Origin: Rhodococcus sp. Leaf278
GTDB lineage: Bacteria; Actinomycetota; Actinomycetes; Mycobacteriales; Mycobacteriaceae
Length of the DNA: 64,000 nt
Reading direction: 5' to 3'
Assembly: GCF_001426085.1 (NCBI RefSeq)
Contig: NZ_LMRR01000008.1
Coordinates: forward strand, 93,949 to 157,948
Shown: one piece after another, positions 1 to 7,280 of the stretch
How positions within the stretch are numbered: the first letter of the stretch is position 1
Layout of the letters: each line of letters begins with the position of its first letter
Program-made: the position numbers and the translations under genes
Notes under the pieces: model-generated
The model's database searches: none
What the model was told of the DNA's origin: nothing
The model's input: only the letters and a program-made list of their open reading frames with translations

Positions 1-1
1 C

Positions 2-301
2 AAGGTGGTCTCCGCGGTGTGCCACGCGCCCGCCGCCCTGCTGCCCGCCGTGCGCTCCGATGGATCCTGGGCCTTCGACGGGTACGAGCTCACCGGTTTC
101 ACCGACGAGGAAGAGACCCAGGCCGGGCTTGCCGACAAGGCCCCGTGGCTCCTCGAGACCCGGCTGCGCGAGAACGGTGCCAAGTTCGAGAACGCCGATG
201 CGTGGTCGCCGCACGTGGTCGTCGACCGGAACCTCTACACCGGACAGAACCCGGCCTCGACGCGGCCGCTCGCGGAAAAGCTGGTCAGCTCGCTCAAGTA
301 G
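2..301 (+). CDS. DJ-1/PfpI (Hsp31-like) family protein, C-terminal part
   Basis: Only the last 99 codons lie in the window; the reading frame is open at base 2, so the start is outside. The fragment opens with the nucleophile elbow of the DJ-1/PfpI class I glutamine-amidotransferase fold (AVCHAPAALL, Cys followed by His), then the conserved GFTDEEE segment, PWLLETRLRENGA and a VVVDRNLYTGQNPAS block. That order matches the Hsp31/YDR533C-like branch, whose known members are glyoxalase III, deglycase or chaperone-type stress proteins in the cytoplasm. A window-edge GTG at base 5 is an internal valine, not a start. It precedes lon in the same direction, but a 106-base gap and lon's own regulatory element argue for separate control. 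Family assignment is firm, exact activity is not. Confidence 0.8.
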   Translation, partial: KVVSAVCHAPAALLPAVRSDGSWAFDGYELTGFTDEEETQAGLADKAPWLLETRLRENGAKFENADAWSPHVVVDRNLYTGQNPASTRPLAEKLVSSLK

Positions 302-373
302 TCCTCCCGGCGGCCGGTGTTCTGCCCACGGAGAACACTGGCCAGCGGCGGGAACATCACTACTGCTTTCGAA

Positions 374-394
374 GTTGAGTCCGGATAGCTCAAT
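374..394 (+). promoter_or_regulatory. HAIR-like HspR operator upstream of lon
   Basis: TTGAGT (375-380), seven bases, then GCTCAA (388-393) matches the HspR-associated inverted repeat CTTGAGT-N7-ACTCAAG at 11 of the 12 core positions. It sits just ahead of the GGAGGAG ribosome site of lon. Control of lon by HspR/HAIR is established in Streptomyces; its function here is inference. Confidence 0.6.
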
Positions 395-407
395 CTTTGG
401 AGGAGAA

Positions 408-2723
408 GTGACCGAAACCGTTCGAGTCCCCGTACTGTTCCTGACCGATCCCATAGTCCTGCCCGGAATGGTGGTGCCCGTCGAACTCGACGAGGCCGCA
501 CGCGCCGCCGTCGACGCAGCGAAGGCAAGCAACGACGGCACGCTGCTGGTTGCTCCCCGTCTCGAAGACCGCTATGCCGCGTACGGCGTCCTCGCCACCA
601 TCGTGCAGATGGGCCGACTGGCCGACGGTCGTCCGGCCGCCGTCATCAAGGCCACGCGTCGCGCACACATTGGCCATGGGGTCAGCGGCCCCGGCGCTGC
701 CCTGTGGGTGGAGGCCGAGACCGTCGCAGACATAGCCGTGAGTGATGAACTCAAAGCCCTTGCGGCGGAATACAAGCAGCTGGTCGTCGCGATGCTGCAA
801 CGCCGGGACGCCTGGCAGGTGATCGACTCGGTCAACAAGCTCACCGATCCGAGCGCGATCGCCGATACCGCGGGTTATGCGTCGTACCTCACCGACGTTC
901 AGAAGCGCGACCTTCTCGAAACCCCCGACGTTGCAACTCGATTGACGTCGCTCATCGACTGGACCAAGGCCCATCTCGCCGAGGTCGAGGTGAACGACAA
1001 GATCTCCGGTGATGTCCGCGAAGGCATGGAGAAGACTCAGAAGGAGTTCTTGCTCCGCCAGCAATTGGCTGCCATTCGCAAGGAACTCGGCGAGGACGAG
1101 CCCGACGGTGCCGACGACTACCGAGGCCGCGTCGAGGCTGCCGACCTGCCCGAGAAGGTGCGCGAACAGGCCCTGCGCGAGGTCGGCAAGTTGGAGCGTG
1201 CCAGTGATCAAAGTCCGGAATCTGGCTGGATTCGAACCTGGCTCGACACCGTGCTCGACCTACCGTGGAGCAACACCACGACCGACAACACCGATATCGA
1301 TTCTGCCCGTGCAGTTCTCGACGCGGATCACCACGGACTCGACGATGTGAAGGATCGGATCGTGGAGTACCTGGCCGTCCGTGCGCGCCGCTCCGAACGA
1401 GGTCTGCAGTCGGTCGGCGGACGCGGATCCGGTGCAGTGATGGTGCTCGCGGGCCCACCCGGGGTGGGTAAGACCTCGTTGGGCGAGTCCGTTGCACGCG
1501 CGCTCGGCCGCACCTTCGTGCGCGTCGCTCTCGGTGGCGTTCGAGACGAGGCCGAGATCCGTGGGCACCGCCGCACCTATGTGGGCGCACTGCCGGGCCG
1601 AATCGTGCGGGCCATCGGCGAGGCAGGGTCGATGAATCCCGTTGTGTTACTGGACGAGATCGACAAGGTCGGATCCGATTACCGCGGTGACCCCAGTGCC
1701 GCTCTGCTCGAGGTGCTGGACCCGGCGCAGAACCACACGTTCCGTGATCACTACCTCGACCTCGATCTCGACCTGTCCGACGTGGTGTTCCTCGCCACGG
1801 CCAACGTGATCGACCAGATTCCCGGCCCGTTGCTCGATCGTATGGAACTGGTGACCATCGACGGATACACCGAGGACGACAAGGTCGTCATCGCCCGGAA
1901 CTATCTGCTTCCCCGTCAGATGGACAGGGCTGCGGTCACGTCCGAGGAGGTGACGGTGACCGACGCCGCACTGCGGAAGATCGCTGCCGACTACACCCGC
2001 GAGCCCGGCGTGCGACAACTGGAGCGTTTGTTGGCAAAGGCCCTACGCAAGGTGGCTACGAAACTCGTGGGTACCGCCGACGTGCTGCATATCGACGAGC
2101 CGGATCTGGTGACCTACCTTGGTCGTCCTCGCTTCACCCCCGAGGCACACGAGCGGACCGAAGTGCCCGGTGTGGCAACGGGTCTGGCGGTCACTGGACT
2201 CGGCGGTGATGTGCTGTTCATCGAGGCGGCCTCGACGGACGGCGATCCCGGGTTGAAGCTCACCGGTCAGCTGGGCGACGTGATGAAGGAATCTGCGCAG
2301 ATCGCGTTGTCGTACGTGCGCTCGCACGCAGCACAATTCGGTGTCACACCCGAATCGCTCGATCGCAGCATCCACGTGCACGTTCCGGCGGGCGCGGTGC
2401 CGAAGGACGGTCCGTCGGCGGGCGTGACCATGGTGACGGCGCTGGTGTCGATGGCCACCGGACGGCCGGTGCGATCGGACGTCGGCATGACCGGTGAGGT
2501 CACGTTGAACGGCCGGGTGCTGCCGATCGGCGGGGTGAAGCAGAAGTTGCTCGCTGCGCAACGAGCGGGGCTGAAGACGGTGTTCATCCCGGCGCGCAAC
2601 GAACCCGATCTGGACGATGTGCCCGCAGAAGTGCTGGAAGCGTTGGACGTCCGTCCGATGACCGATGTCGCCGACATCCTGGCGCTCGCGCTGGAGCCCG
2701 CGTCAGCAGCCGCGGCGGCGTGA
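408..2723 (+). CDS. lon: ATP-dependent Lon protease
   Basis: Lon is a hexameric cytoplasmic AAA+ serine protease that degrades misfolded and short-lived regulatory proteins. The GTG at 408 is chosen because GGAGGAG lies a few bases upstream and the protein then begins TETVRVPVLFLTDPIVLPGM, the normal Lon N-domain start; the reading frame stays open far upstream but that part looks non-coding. The 771-residue product has the substrate-binding N-domain (about 1-300), Walker A GPPGVGKT at 349-356, Walker B in VVLLDEIDKV, and the C-terminal protease domain with the catalytic dyad Ser670 (PKDGPSAGV) and Lys713 (GGVKQKLLAA), spaced 43 residues apart as in E. coli. A HAIR-like operator precedes it and a strong hairpin follows, so it is probably monocistronic and heat-shock controlled. 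Confidence 0.97.
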   Translation: MTETVRVPVLFLTDPIVLPGMVVPVELDEAARAAVDAAKASNDGTLLVAPRLEDRYAAYGVLATIVQMGRLADGRPAAVIKATRRAHIGHGVSGPGAALWVEAETVADIAVSDELKALAAEYKQLVVAMLQRRDAWQVIDSVNKLTDPSAIADTAGYASYLTDVQKRDLLETPDVATRLTSLIDWTKAHLAEVEVNDKISGDVREGMEKTQKEFLLRQQLAAIRKELGEDEPDGADDYRGRVEAADLPEKVREQALREVGKLERASDQSPESGWIRTWLDTVLDLPWSNTTTDNTDIDSARAVLDADHHGLDDVKDRIVEYLAVRARRSERGLQSVGGRGSGAVMVLAGPPGVGKTSLGESVARALGRTFVRVALGGVRDEAEIRGHRRTYVGALPGRIVRAIGEAGSMNPVVLLDEIDKVGSDYRGDPSAALLEVLDPAQNHTFRDHYLDLDLDLSDVVFLATANVIDQIPGPLLDRMELVTIDGYTEDDKVVIARNYLLPRQMDRAAVTSEEVTVTDAALRKIAADYTREPGVRQLERLLAKALRKVATKLVGTADVLHIDEPDLVTYLGRPRFTPEAHERTEVPGVATGLAVTGLGGDVLFIEAASTDGDPGLKLTGQLGDVMKESAQIALSYVRSHAAQFGVTPESLDRSIHVHVPAGAVPKDGPSAGVTMVTALVSMATGRPVRSDVGMTGEVTLNGRVLPIGGVKQKLLAAQRAGLKTVFIPARNEPDLDDVPAEVLEALDVRPMTDVADILALALEPASAAAAA

Positions 2724-2739
2724 GACTGCACTACCCGTG

Positions 2740-2768
2740 GCCGGCCCCGAGTGCGACTCGGGGCCGGC
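2740..2768 (+). terminator. Hairpin terminator after lon
   Basis: Perfect 13-bp stem (2740-2752 with 2756-2768) and a 3-base loop, 17 bases beyond the lon stop. No T-tract follows, which is common for GC-rich actinobacterial terminators. Confidence 0.75.
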
Positions 2769-2800
2769 TGCACGCCCAGTCCTGGTAAGGGCACCCGGGC

Positions 2801-2831
2801 TTGACCTCGAGCTATGTCGAGGTTCTACGTT
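2801..2831 (+). promoter_or_regulatory. SoxR/MerR-type promoter with 19-bp spacer
   Basis: TTGACC at 2801-2806 and TACGTT at 2826-2831 form -35 and -10 hexamers separated by 19 bp, the over-long spacer typical of MerR-family activated promoters. The spacer carries an inverted repeat ACCTCGA-GCTATG-TCGAGGT (2804-2823). The 18-bp core at 2805-2822 keeps both CCTC and GAGG ends of the SoxR box. The predicted transcript start falls near 2838. No MerR/SoxR gene is in this window, so the regulator must be elsewhere. Confidence 0.65.
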
Positions 2832-2837
2832 GACGAT

Positions 2838-2883
2838 ATGAGGGCGACGACATGAGGGCGAACATATGAGGGTGAAGACATGA
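2838..2883 (+). promoter_or_regulatory. Three tandem 14-bp repeats forming ATGA-linked five-codon mini-ORFs
   Basis: ATG codons occur at 2838, 2852, 2866 and 2880, exactly 14 bases apart. The first three open five-codon ORFs (MRATT, MRANI, MRVKT), each ending in a TGA that overlaps the next ATG as ATGA; the fourth ATG is the ABC transporter start. Each unit also contains AGGG about seven bases before the next ATG, so each can supply a ribosome site for its successor. The repeat structure is directly visible; a role in translational coupling is inference. Confidence 0.6.
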
Positions 2884-4838
2884 GCATGGAGATGACCGCC
2901 TGGAACCAGATGTATCGGTCGATGAACAGGCCCGATACTCGGTCGTCGTTCTCGAAGGAGACGGCCCGCAGGATTCTGACGTTCGCGGCACCGCATCGCC
3001 GCGCTCTCGGCGGGTTCCTGGTGCTCAGCGTGGCCTCCGCCGTGCTCGCGGTGGCCACGCCGGTACTGGCCGGCCGGGTGGTGAACGCCATTGTCGACGG
3101 ACGAGAGCTGCGCGTGGTGGTGCTGCTGGCAATCGCGATCGCGGCGATCGCTCTGGTGGACGCCGTGGTCGGTCTGATCAATCGGTGGCTCTCGGCGAAC
3201 ATCGGCGAAAGCTTGATCCTGGATCTGCGGACCGCGGTGTTCGACCATGTCCAGCGCATGCCGATCGCCTTCTTCACGCGAACGCGTACCGGTGCGCTGG
3301 TGAGTCGGCTGAACAACGACGTGATCGGAGCGCAGCGTGCCTTCAGCACCACGCTCTCGGGAGTCGTCAGCAACCTGGTGACGTTGGCGCTGACCCTGGT
3401 GGTGATGATCGGAATATCCTGGCAGATCACGCTTCTCGCGTTGATTCTGCTGCCGGTGTTCGTGCTTCCCGCTCGCCGGATGGGCCGACGCCTCGCACGG
3501 TTGCAACGTGAAGCGGCCGCACACAATTCGGCGATGAGCACACAGATGACCGAGCGCTTCTCGGCTCCCGGGGCGACGCTGGTCAAGCTGTTCGGTCATC
3601 CCGAGCAGGAATCGGTCGAGTTCGCGGTACGCGCCCGACGTGTACGCGATATCGGCGTCCGCAGTGCCATGGTGCAAACAGTCTTCGTGACGGCGCTGAC
3701 TCTGGTCTCGGCGCTTGCTCTGGCCGTGGTGTACGGCTTGGGCGGCTTCTATGCCCTCCGGGGGTCTCTCGATCCGGGTTCGGTTGTGGCACTGTCGCTT
3801 CTGCTTGCGCGGCTCTATTCGCCACTGACCGCGTTGGCGAGCGCTCGCGTGGAGGTGATGAGCGCTCTGGTGAGTTTCGAGCGGGTTTTCGAAGTGCTCG
3901 ATCTTGTTCCGCTCATCACCGACAAGCCCGATGCCAAGACTCTGCCTGCGGGTCCGGTGGCCGTCGAACTCGACGATGTTCGGTTCGCGTACCCCTCGGC
4001 GGACAAGGTCTCGCTTGCCTCGCTGGAAGAGGTGGCGACCTTGGATTCGCGCGGCGGAGAACAGGTTCTGCACGGTGTATCGTTCCGCGCCGAGCCGGGT
4101 CAGATGGTGGCGCTGGTCGGGTCCTCCGGTGCCGGCAAGTCCACGATTGCGCAGATGATCGCTCGTCTGTACGACGTCGACGGCGGTGCCGTCCGGCTCG
4201 GCGGTATAGACGTGCGCGATCTGACGGCCGAATCCGTCCGCGGCACAGTCGGAATGGTGACCCAGGACGGTCACCTGTTCCACGAGAGCATCCGGTCCAA
4301 CCTGGTATTGCCGAGACCCGGTGCGACCGACGACGAAGTGTGGGATGCCCTATTCAGGGCCAGGCTCGCGGATCTCGTGCGATCCCTGCCCGACGGCCTG
4401 GACACGGTCGTCGGGGAACGTGGATATCGGCTCTCCGGTGGTGAGCGTCAGCGCCTGACAATTGCGCGGTTGCTGATCGCGCAGCCACGGGTCGTCATTC
4501 TCGACGAGGCCACGGCGTCACTCGATTCCACGTCCGAGGCCGCGGTGCAGGCGGCGTTGGCCGAGGCGTTGGAAGGGAAAACCTCGGTGGTGATCGCGCA
4601 CCGATTGTCGACCATCAGGGCAGCAGACGTGATCCTGGTGATCGAGGACGGGCGAATCGCGGAGCGAGGCACGCACGACGAGCTCCTCGCGGCGGGAGGC
4701 CGCTACGAGGAGCTGCATCGGACGCAGTTCGCACAGTCGGGCAGGTCGGATCAGACCTCTCAGGGTGCCGGCACCACGGTGGACGGGTCGTCGTCGGTTG
4801 CCGCGGCGAGCATCGGGGTGAATCCGTCGATCGCGTAG
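2880..4838 (+). CDS. ABC exporter, fused membrane and ATPase domains
   Basis: A half-type ABC exporter (652 residues) that would dimerise in the inner membrane to extrude a lipophilic or toxic substrate; the substrate cannot be read from sequence. The N-terminal about 330 residues form a six-helix type-I exporter membrane domain beginning after a short cytosolic arm (FSKETARRILTFAAPHRRAL). The ATPase has Walker A GSSGAGKST at 414-422, signature LSGGERQR, Walker B VVILDEATASLD and H-loop VIAHRLSTI. There is an extra segment of about 20 residues between the FAYPS strand and Walker A. The start follows a chain of mini-ORFs and a SoxR-like promoter, suggesting redox or drug-induced expression. 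Its last 79 bases overlap the convergent binding-protein gene, giving an atypical serine/alanine-rich tail. Confidence 0.9.
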   Translation: MSMEMTAWNQMYRSMNRPDTRSSFSKETARRILTFAAPHRRALGGFLVLSVASAVLAVATPVLAGRVVNAIVDGRELRVVVLLAIAIAAIALVDAVVGLINRWLSANIGESLILDLRTAVFDHVQRMPIAFFTRTRTGALVSRLNNDVIGAQRAFSTTLSGVVSNLVTLALTLVVMIGISWQITLLALILLPVFVLPARRMGRRLARLQREAAAHNSAMSTQMTERFSAPGATLVKLFGHPEQESVEFAVRARRVRDIGVRSAMVQTVFVTALTLVSALALAVVYGLGGFYALRGSLDPGSVVALSLLLARLYSPLTALASARVEVMSALVSFERVFEVLDLVPLITDKPDAKTLPAGPVAVELDDVRFAYPSADKVSLASLEEVATLDSRGGEQVLHGVSFRAEPGQMVALVGSSGAGKSTIAQMIARLYDVDGGAVRLGGIDVRDLTAESVRGTVGMVTQDGHLFHESIRSNLVLPRPGATDDEVWDALFRARLADLVRSLPDGLDTVVGERGYRLSGGERQRLTIARLLIAQPRVVILDEATASLDSTSEAAVQAALAEALEGKTSVVIAHRLSTIRAADVILVIEDGRIAERGTHDELLAAGGRYEELHRTQFAQSGRSDQTSQGAGTTVDGSSSVAAASIGVNPSIA

Positions 4839-5749
4839 TCCAGTGACAACGGGCTCGAATAGCCGAGAGCCGAGGGCAGATCGGTGCTGAACGAGCCGAT
4901 GTAGACGGTTCGATCCTGCTTCACGACGTCGAGGGCCGCGATCAGTGGGTTCGTCTGGAGCTGCTCGCGGCTCTGGCCGGCGATGACGAGCACGTCGGTG
5001 TCGAGACGCCCGAGGTTCTCGGGACTGATGGTCTCGGAAGCGTCGGGAATCTCGAAGCCGAGGTCGGTGAAGAACAGGGCGCGGATGTCATCCTTGCCGA
5101 GCAGCAGGTAGCTGCCGTCGTCCATGACGAACGCGAGAGACAGTGACTTGCCGGTGAACTGGGGGTTGTCGGACTCGGTGGTGGCGAACTTCTGCTCGAG
5201 CGCGGCCGTCTGGTCCTGCGCTTCCTGACTCTTGCCGAGGGCTTCGCCGACGACCGCGAACTCCTCTTGCCAGGTTGCTGCGGGCACATTGTCGTAGCCG
5301 CCGATGTCGGCGATCGTGGGCGCCATTCCCGAAAGCTGGTCGTACTGGCCCTGATCGATGAACGAGTACGGCCCGAGGATCAGATCGGGTGCCTGCGCGG
5401 CGATCTGTTCGAGGTTGAGGTCGGTGCTGCCGACCTCGGGAATCTCGGTGCCGCCGAGCGCCTCCTGGGCCCACGGGCGCTGGCGGTAGTCGTAGCTCAG
5501 GTTGCCTCGCGTCGCGACGGGCTTGACTCCCAGCGCGAGCGCGAAGTCCTGCTCGTTGAACCCGATGGTCACCACGCGGGTGGGCTCGGCGTCGACGACC
5601 GTCTCACCGAACTTGTGCTCGATGGTGACGGGGAAGCCCGCGTCGCTTCCGGAACCATCGGATGTGGCGGTCGTATTGTCCGACGAACAGCCGACCGCCA
5701 GTGCCAGAACTGAGGCACCGGCGGCGACGAGCTGTACTGACTTCTTCAT
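4760..5749 (-). CDS. Iron-siderophore ABC transporter substrate-binding lipoprotein
   Basis: A 329-residue FecB/FhuD-type periplasmic-binding lipoprotein that would capture a ferric siderophore at the cell surface and pass it to an ABC permease. The chosen ATG has GAGGAG eight bases upstream; an upstream in-frame ATG would lengthen the signal. The signal peptide ends in a lipobox LALAVGC with the lipidated Cys21. The mature part shows the helical-backbone class III binding fold: TRVVTIGFNEQDFALALGVKP, then NLEQIAAQAPDLILG, and a C-terminal lobe ending near SPLSLDYAIDGF. No permease or ATPase gene is adjacent, so it is an orphan binding protein sharing a transporter encoded elsewhere. An IdeR box directly upstream points to repression by iron. 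Confidence 0.9.
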   Translation of the reverse strand: MKKSVQLVAAGASVLALAVGCSSDNTTATSDGSGSDAGFPVTIEHKFGETVVDAEPTRVVTIGFNEQDFALALGVKPVATRGNLSYDYRQRPWAQEALGGTEIPEVGSTDLNLEQIAAQAPDLILGPYSFIDQGQYDQLSGMAPTIADIGGYDNVPAATWQEEFAVVGEALGKSQEAQDQTAALEQKFATTESDNPQFTGKSLSLAFVMDDGSYLLLGKDDIRALFFTDLGFEIPDASETISPENLGRLDTDVLVIAGQSREQLQTNPLIAALDVVKQDRTVYIGSFSTDLPSALGYSSPLSLDYAIDGFTPMLAAATDDDPSTVVPAP

Positions 5750-5774
5750 GTGATCTCCTCGCATGGAAACTTAG

Positions 5775-5793
5775 CGAGGTTAGCCTAACCGAC
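5775..5793 (-). promoter_or_regulatory. IdeR/DtxR iron box
   Basis: The 13-bp odd palindrome GGTTAGCCTAACC (5778-5790) equals the core of the IdeR/DtxR consensus TTAGGTTAGGCTAACCTAA apart from the central base. It lies about 30 bases before the start of the siderophore-binding lipoprotein on the minus strand, the position expected of a repressor site. Confidence 0.8.
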
Positions 5794-5834
5794 CCTATGG
5801 GCCTTCGGTCACGTGCCCGGGTCGGACTGCGCGA

Positions 5835-7049
5835 TCAGCAGTTGGTCGTGGCGGGTACTCCTGCGAATCGCTGATCGATCCACTCGAGCGCCTGCGGCAG
5901 GCCGAGTACCGCTGCGGTCAGGTGATCGTTGCTCGGCACCTTCAACTCGGTCACCAATACTCCGGCGCGGCAGTAGCGGGCAATCGTGTTGTCGATGGCG
6001 CTGACCGGAATCAGTGCATCGGAGGGGCTGTGCCACTCGAAGTACGGTGCCTTCGGCACGCCCGGGTACAGCTCGACACTGTTCTCGTTGACGGCGGCGA
6101 TCATTTCCGGACTGTTGATCAGGTCCAGTGTGCCGGCGACCTCCATGGCACTCTTGCCCGCGCCCGCGGCGATGATGTCGTTGGTGCACCCGTTCTGGAT
6201 CTTGCTCTCGATCTCCTTACCCACCGGGTTGAGCTGAGAGCTGATCGGGATGCGGGTGGGGTATTCGCGTTCGATTCCGAGAGCGGCCGCGAACGCCAAG
6301 CCGAACATGGGGTGCGGGGCGAAGCCGAGATCGCGGGCCATGCGCTCGAGGTTCATCGGAGCGCCGCCGTTGGCACTGCCGACGATGTTCAGCTCGGGTG
6401 CATAGTCGTTCTGGAGTGCCGCGGCCCATGCTGTCGCCATACCGCCACCGGAGTAGCCGGCCAACGCGACCGGGCTCTGCTGAACCTGGATGGGATCGAA
6501 GCGCTGCGTCGCGCGAATGCTGTCGAGCACGATCTGTCCGCCGAGCTTGGCGGCACCGTAGGCGCTTCTGGGTCCGAGGTGATCGGCGATGGCGACAGTC
6601 CAACCGCGCTGCAGTACAGCGTTGAGGGCGGGAGCCTCGCGGATCGCCAAATTGGGGTCGTTCGACCAGAGTGCTTGTGAAGGTGCACATTCGAGGCCGA
6701 GCGCATTGATGATGTGTTGGTAAGAAAGCAAGGGTCCGTTCGGCGCTTTGTTGCGCGGGACCATCACGGTGTTGATCGCCGCAATGGGATCACCCGCCGA
6801 ATCGGTCGAGCGGAACTTGAGCTGCCATACGTCGATGTCGAAGAATCCGGGCGGTGGGGGCATCGGCCGGCTGGAGATCACGTCGCCCGGTTGCAGCGCC
6901 TCGAGATCGGCTGGCGCCGATGCGAATCCGTCCGCGATCGGGGTCGGCATCAGCGGGTCGGCCGCGGCCTGACCTGCACCGACGAGCGATGAACACAACA
7001 CGGCCACAGCCGTTATAGTGGCAGCGCCGGCCAATTTGAAAACCCGCAT
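5835..7049 (-). CDS. Secreted lipase, LIP family
   Basis: A 404-residue secreted alpha/beta-hydrolase of the PF03583 (Candida lipase A-like) family, common in Rhodococcus and Mycobacterium, expected to hydrolyse acylglycerols outside the cell. The signal peptide runs to about residue 30 (hydrophobic core then GQAAADP). The nucleophile elbow is GYSGGG with Ser200; the acid is probably the Asp of SPSDALIP and the base the His of SNDHLTAAVLG near the C-terminus. Paired cysteines in LECAPS, NGCTND, ARYCR and the C-terminal TTNC suggest disulfides. The gene is alone: 85 bases separate it from the binding-protein gene and 231 from ligD. Substrate range cannot be judged from sequence. Confidence 0.9.
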   Translation of the reverse strand: MRVFKLAGAATITAVAVLCSSLVGAGQAAADPLMPTPIADGFASAPADLEALQPGDVISSRPMPPPPGFFDIDVWQLKFRSTDSAGDPIAAINTVMVPRNKAPNGPLLSYQHIINALGLECAPSQALWSNDPNLAIREAPALNAVLQRGWTVAIADHLGPRSAYGAAKLGGQIVLDSIRATQRFDPIQVQQSPVALAGYSGGGMATAWAAALQNDYAPELNIVGSANGGAPMNLERMARDLGFAPHPMFGLAFAAALGIEREYPTRIPISSQLNPVGKEIESKIQNGCTNDIIAAGAGKSAMEVAGTLDLINSPEMIAAVNENSVELYPGVPKAPYFEWHSPSDALIPVSAIDNTIARYCRAGVLVTELKVPSNDHLTAAVLGLPQALEWIDQRFAGVPATTNC

Positions 7050-7280
7050 GTAGTAATCCCCTCCGTGCCTGAATCAGAACGTCGTGCGCTCCGATGACCC
7101 GGCAAGCTCCCGAAGAGCCGGCCCGCAAATCGATATAGCTGACAAAGCGTGACGCGTTACGCTCCCCCCGGAAACGATAGAACGAACGGTACGCACTCAG
7201 CGATTCTATGGCAACAGAAGAACGGTCTCGGTGCCGGTTTTCTGGAAACGTGGGAGAAGCTGTGCCGCGCGGATGTAGCA

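Noticed and set aside
2703..4283. 526-codon minus-strand frame under the ABC exporter
   Set aside because: His/Arg/Gln-rich composition without motifs; antisense to a clear ABC transporter.
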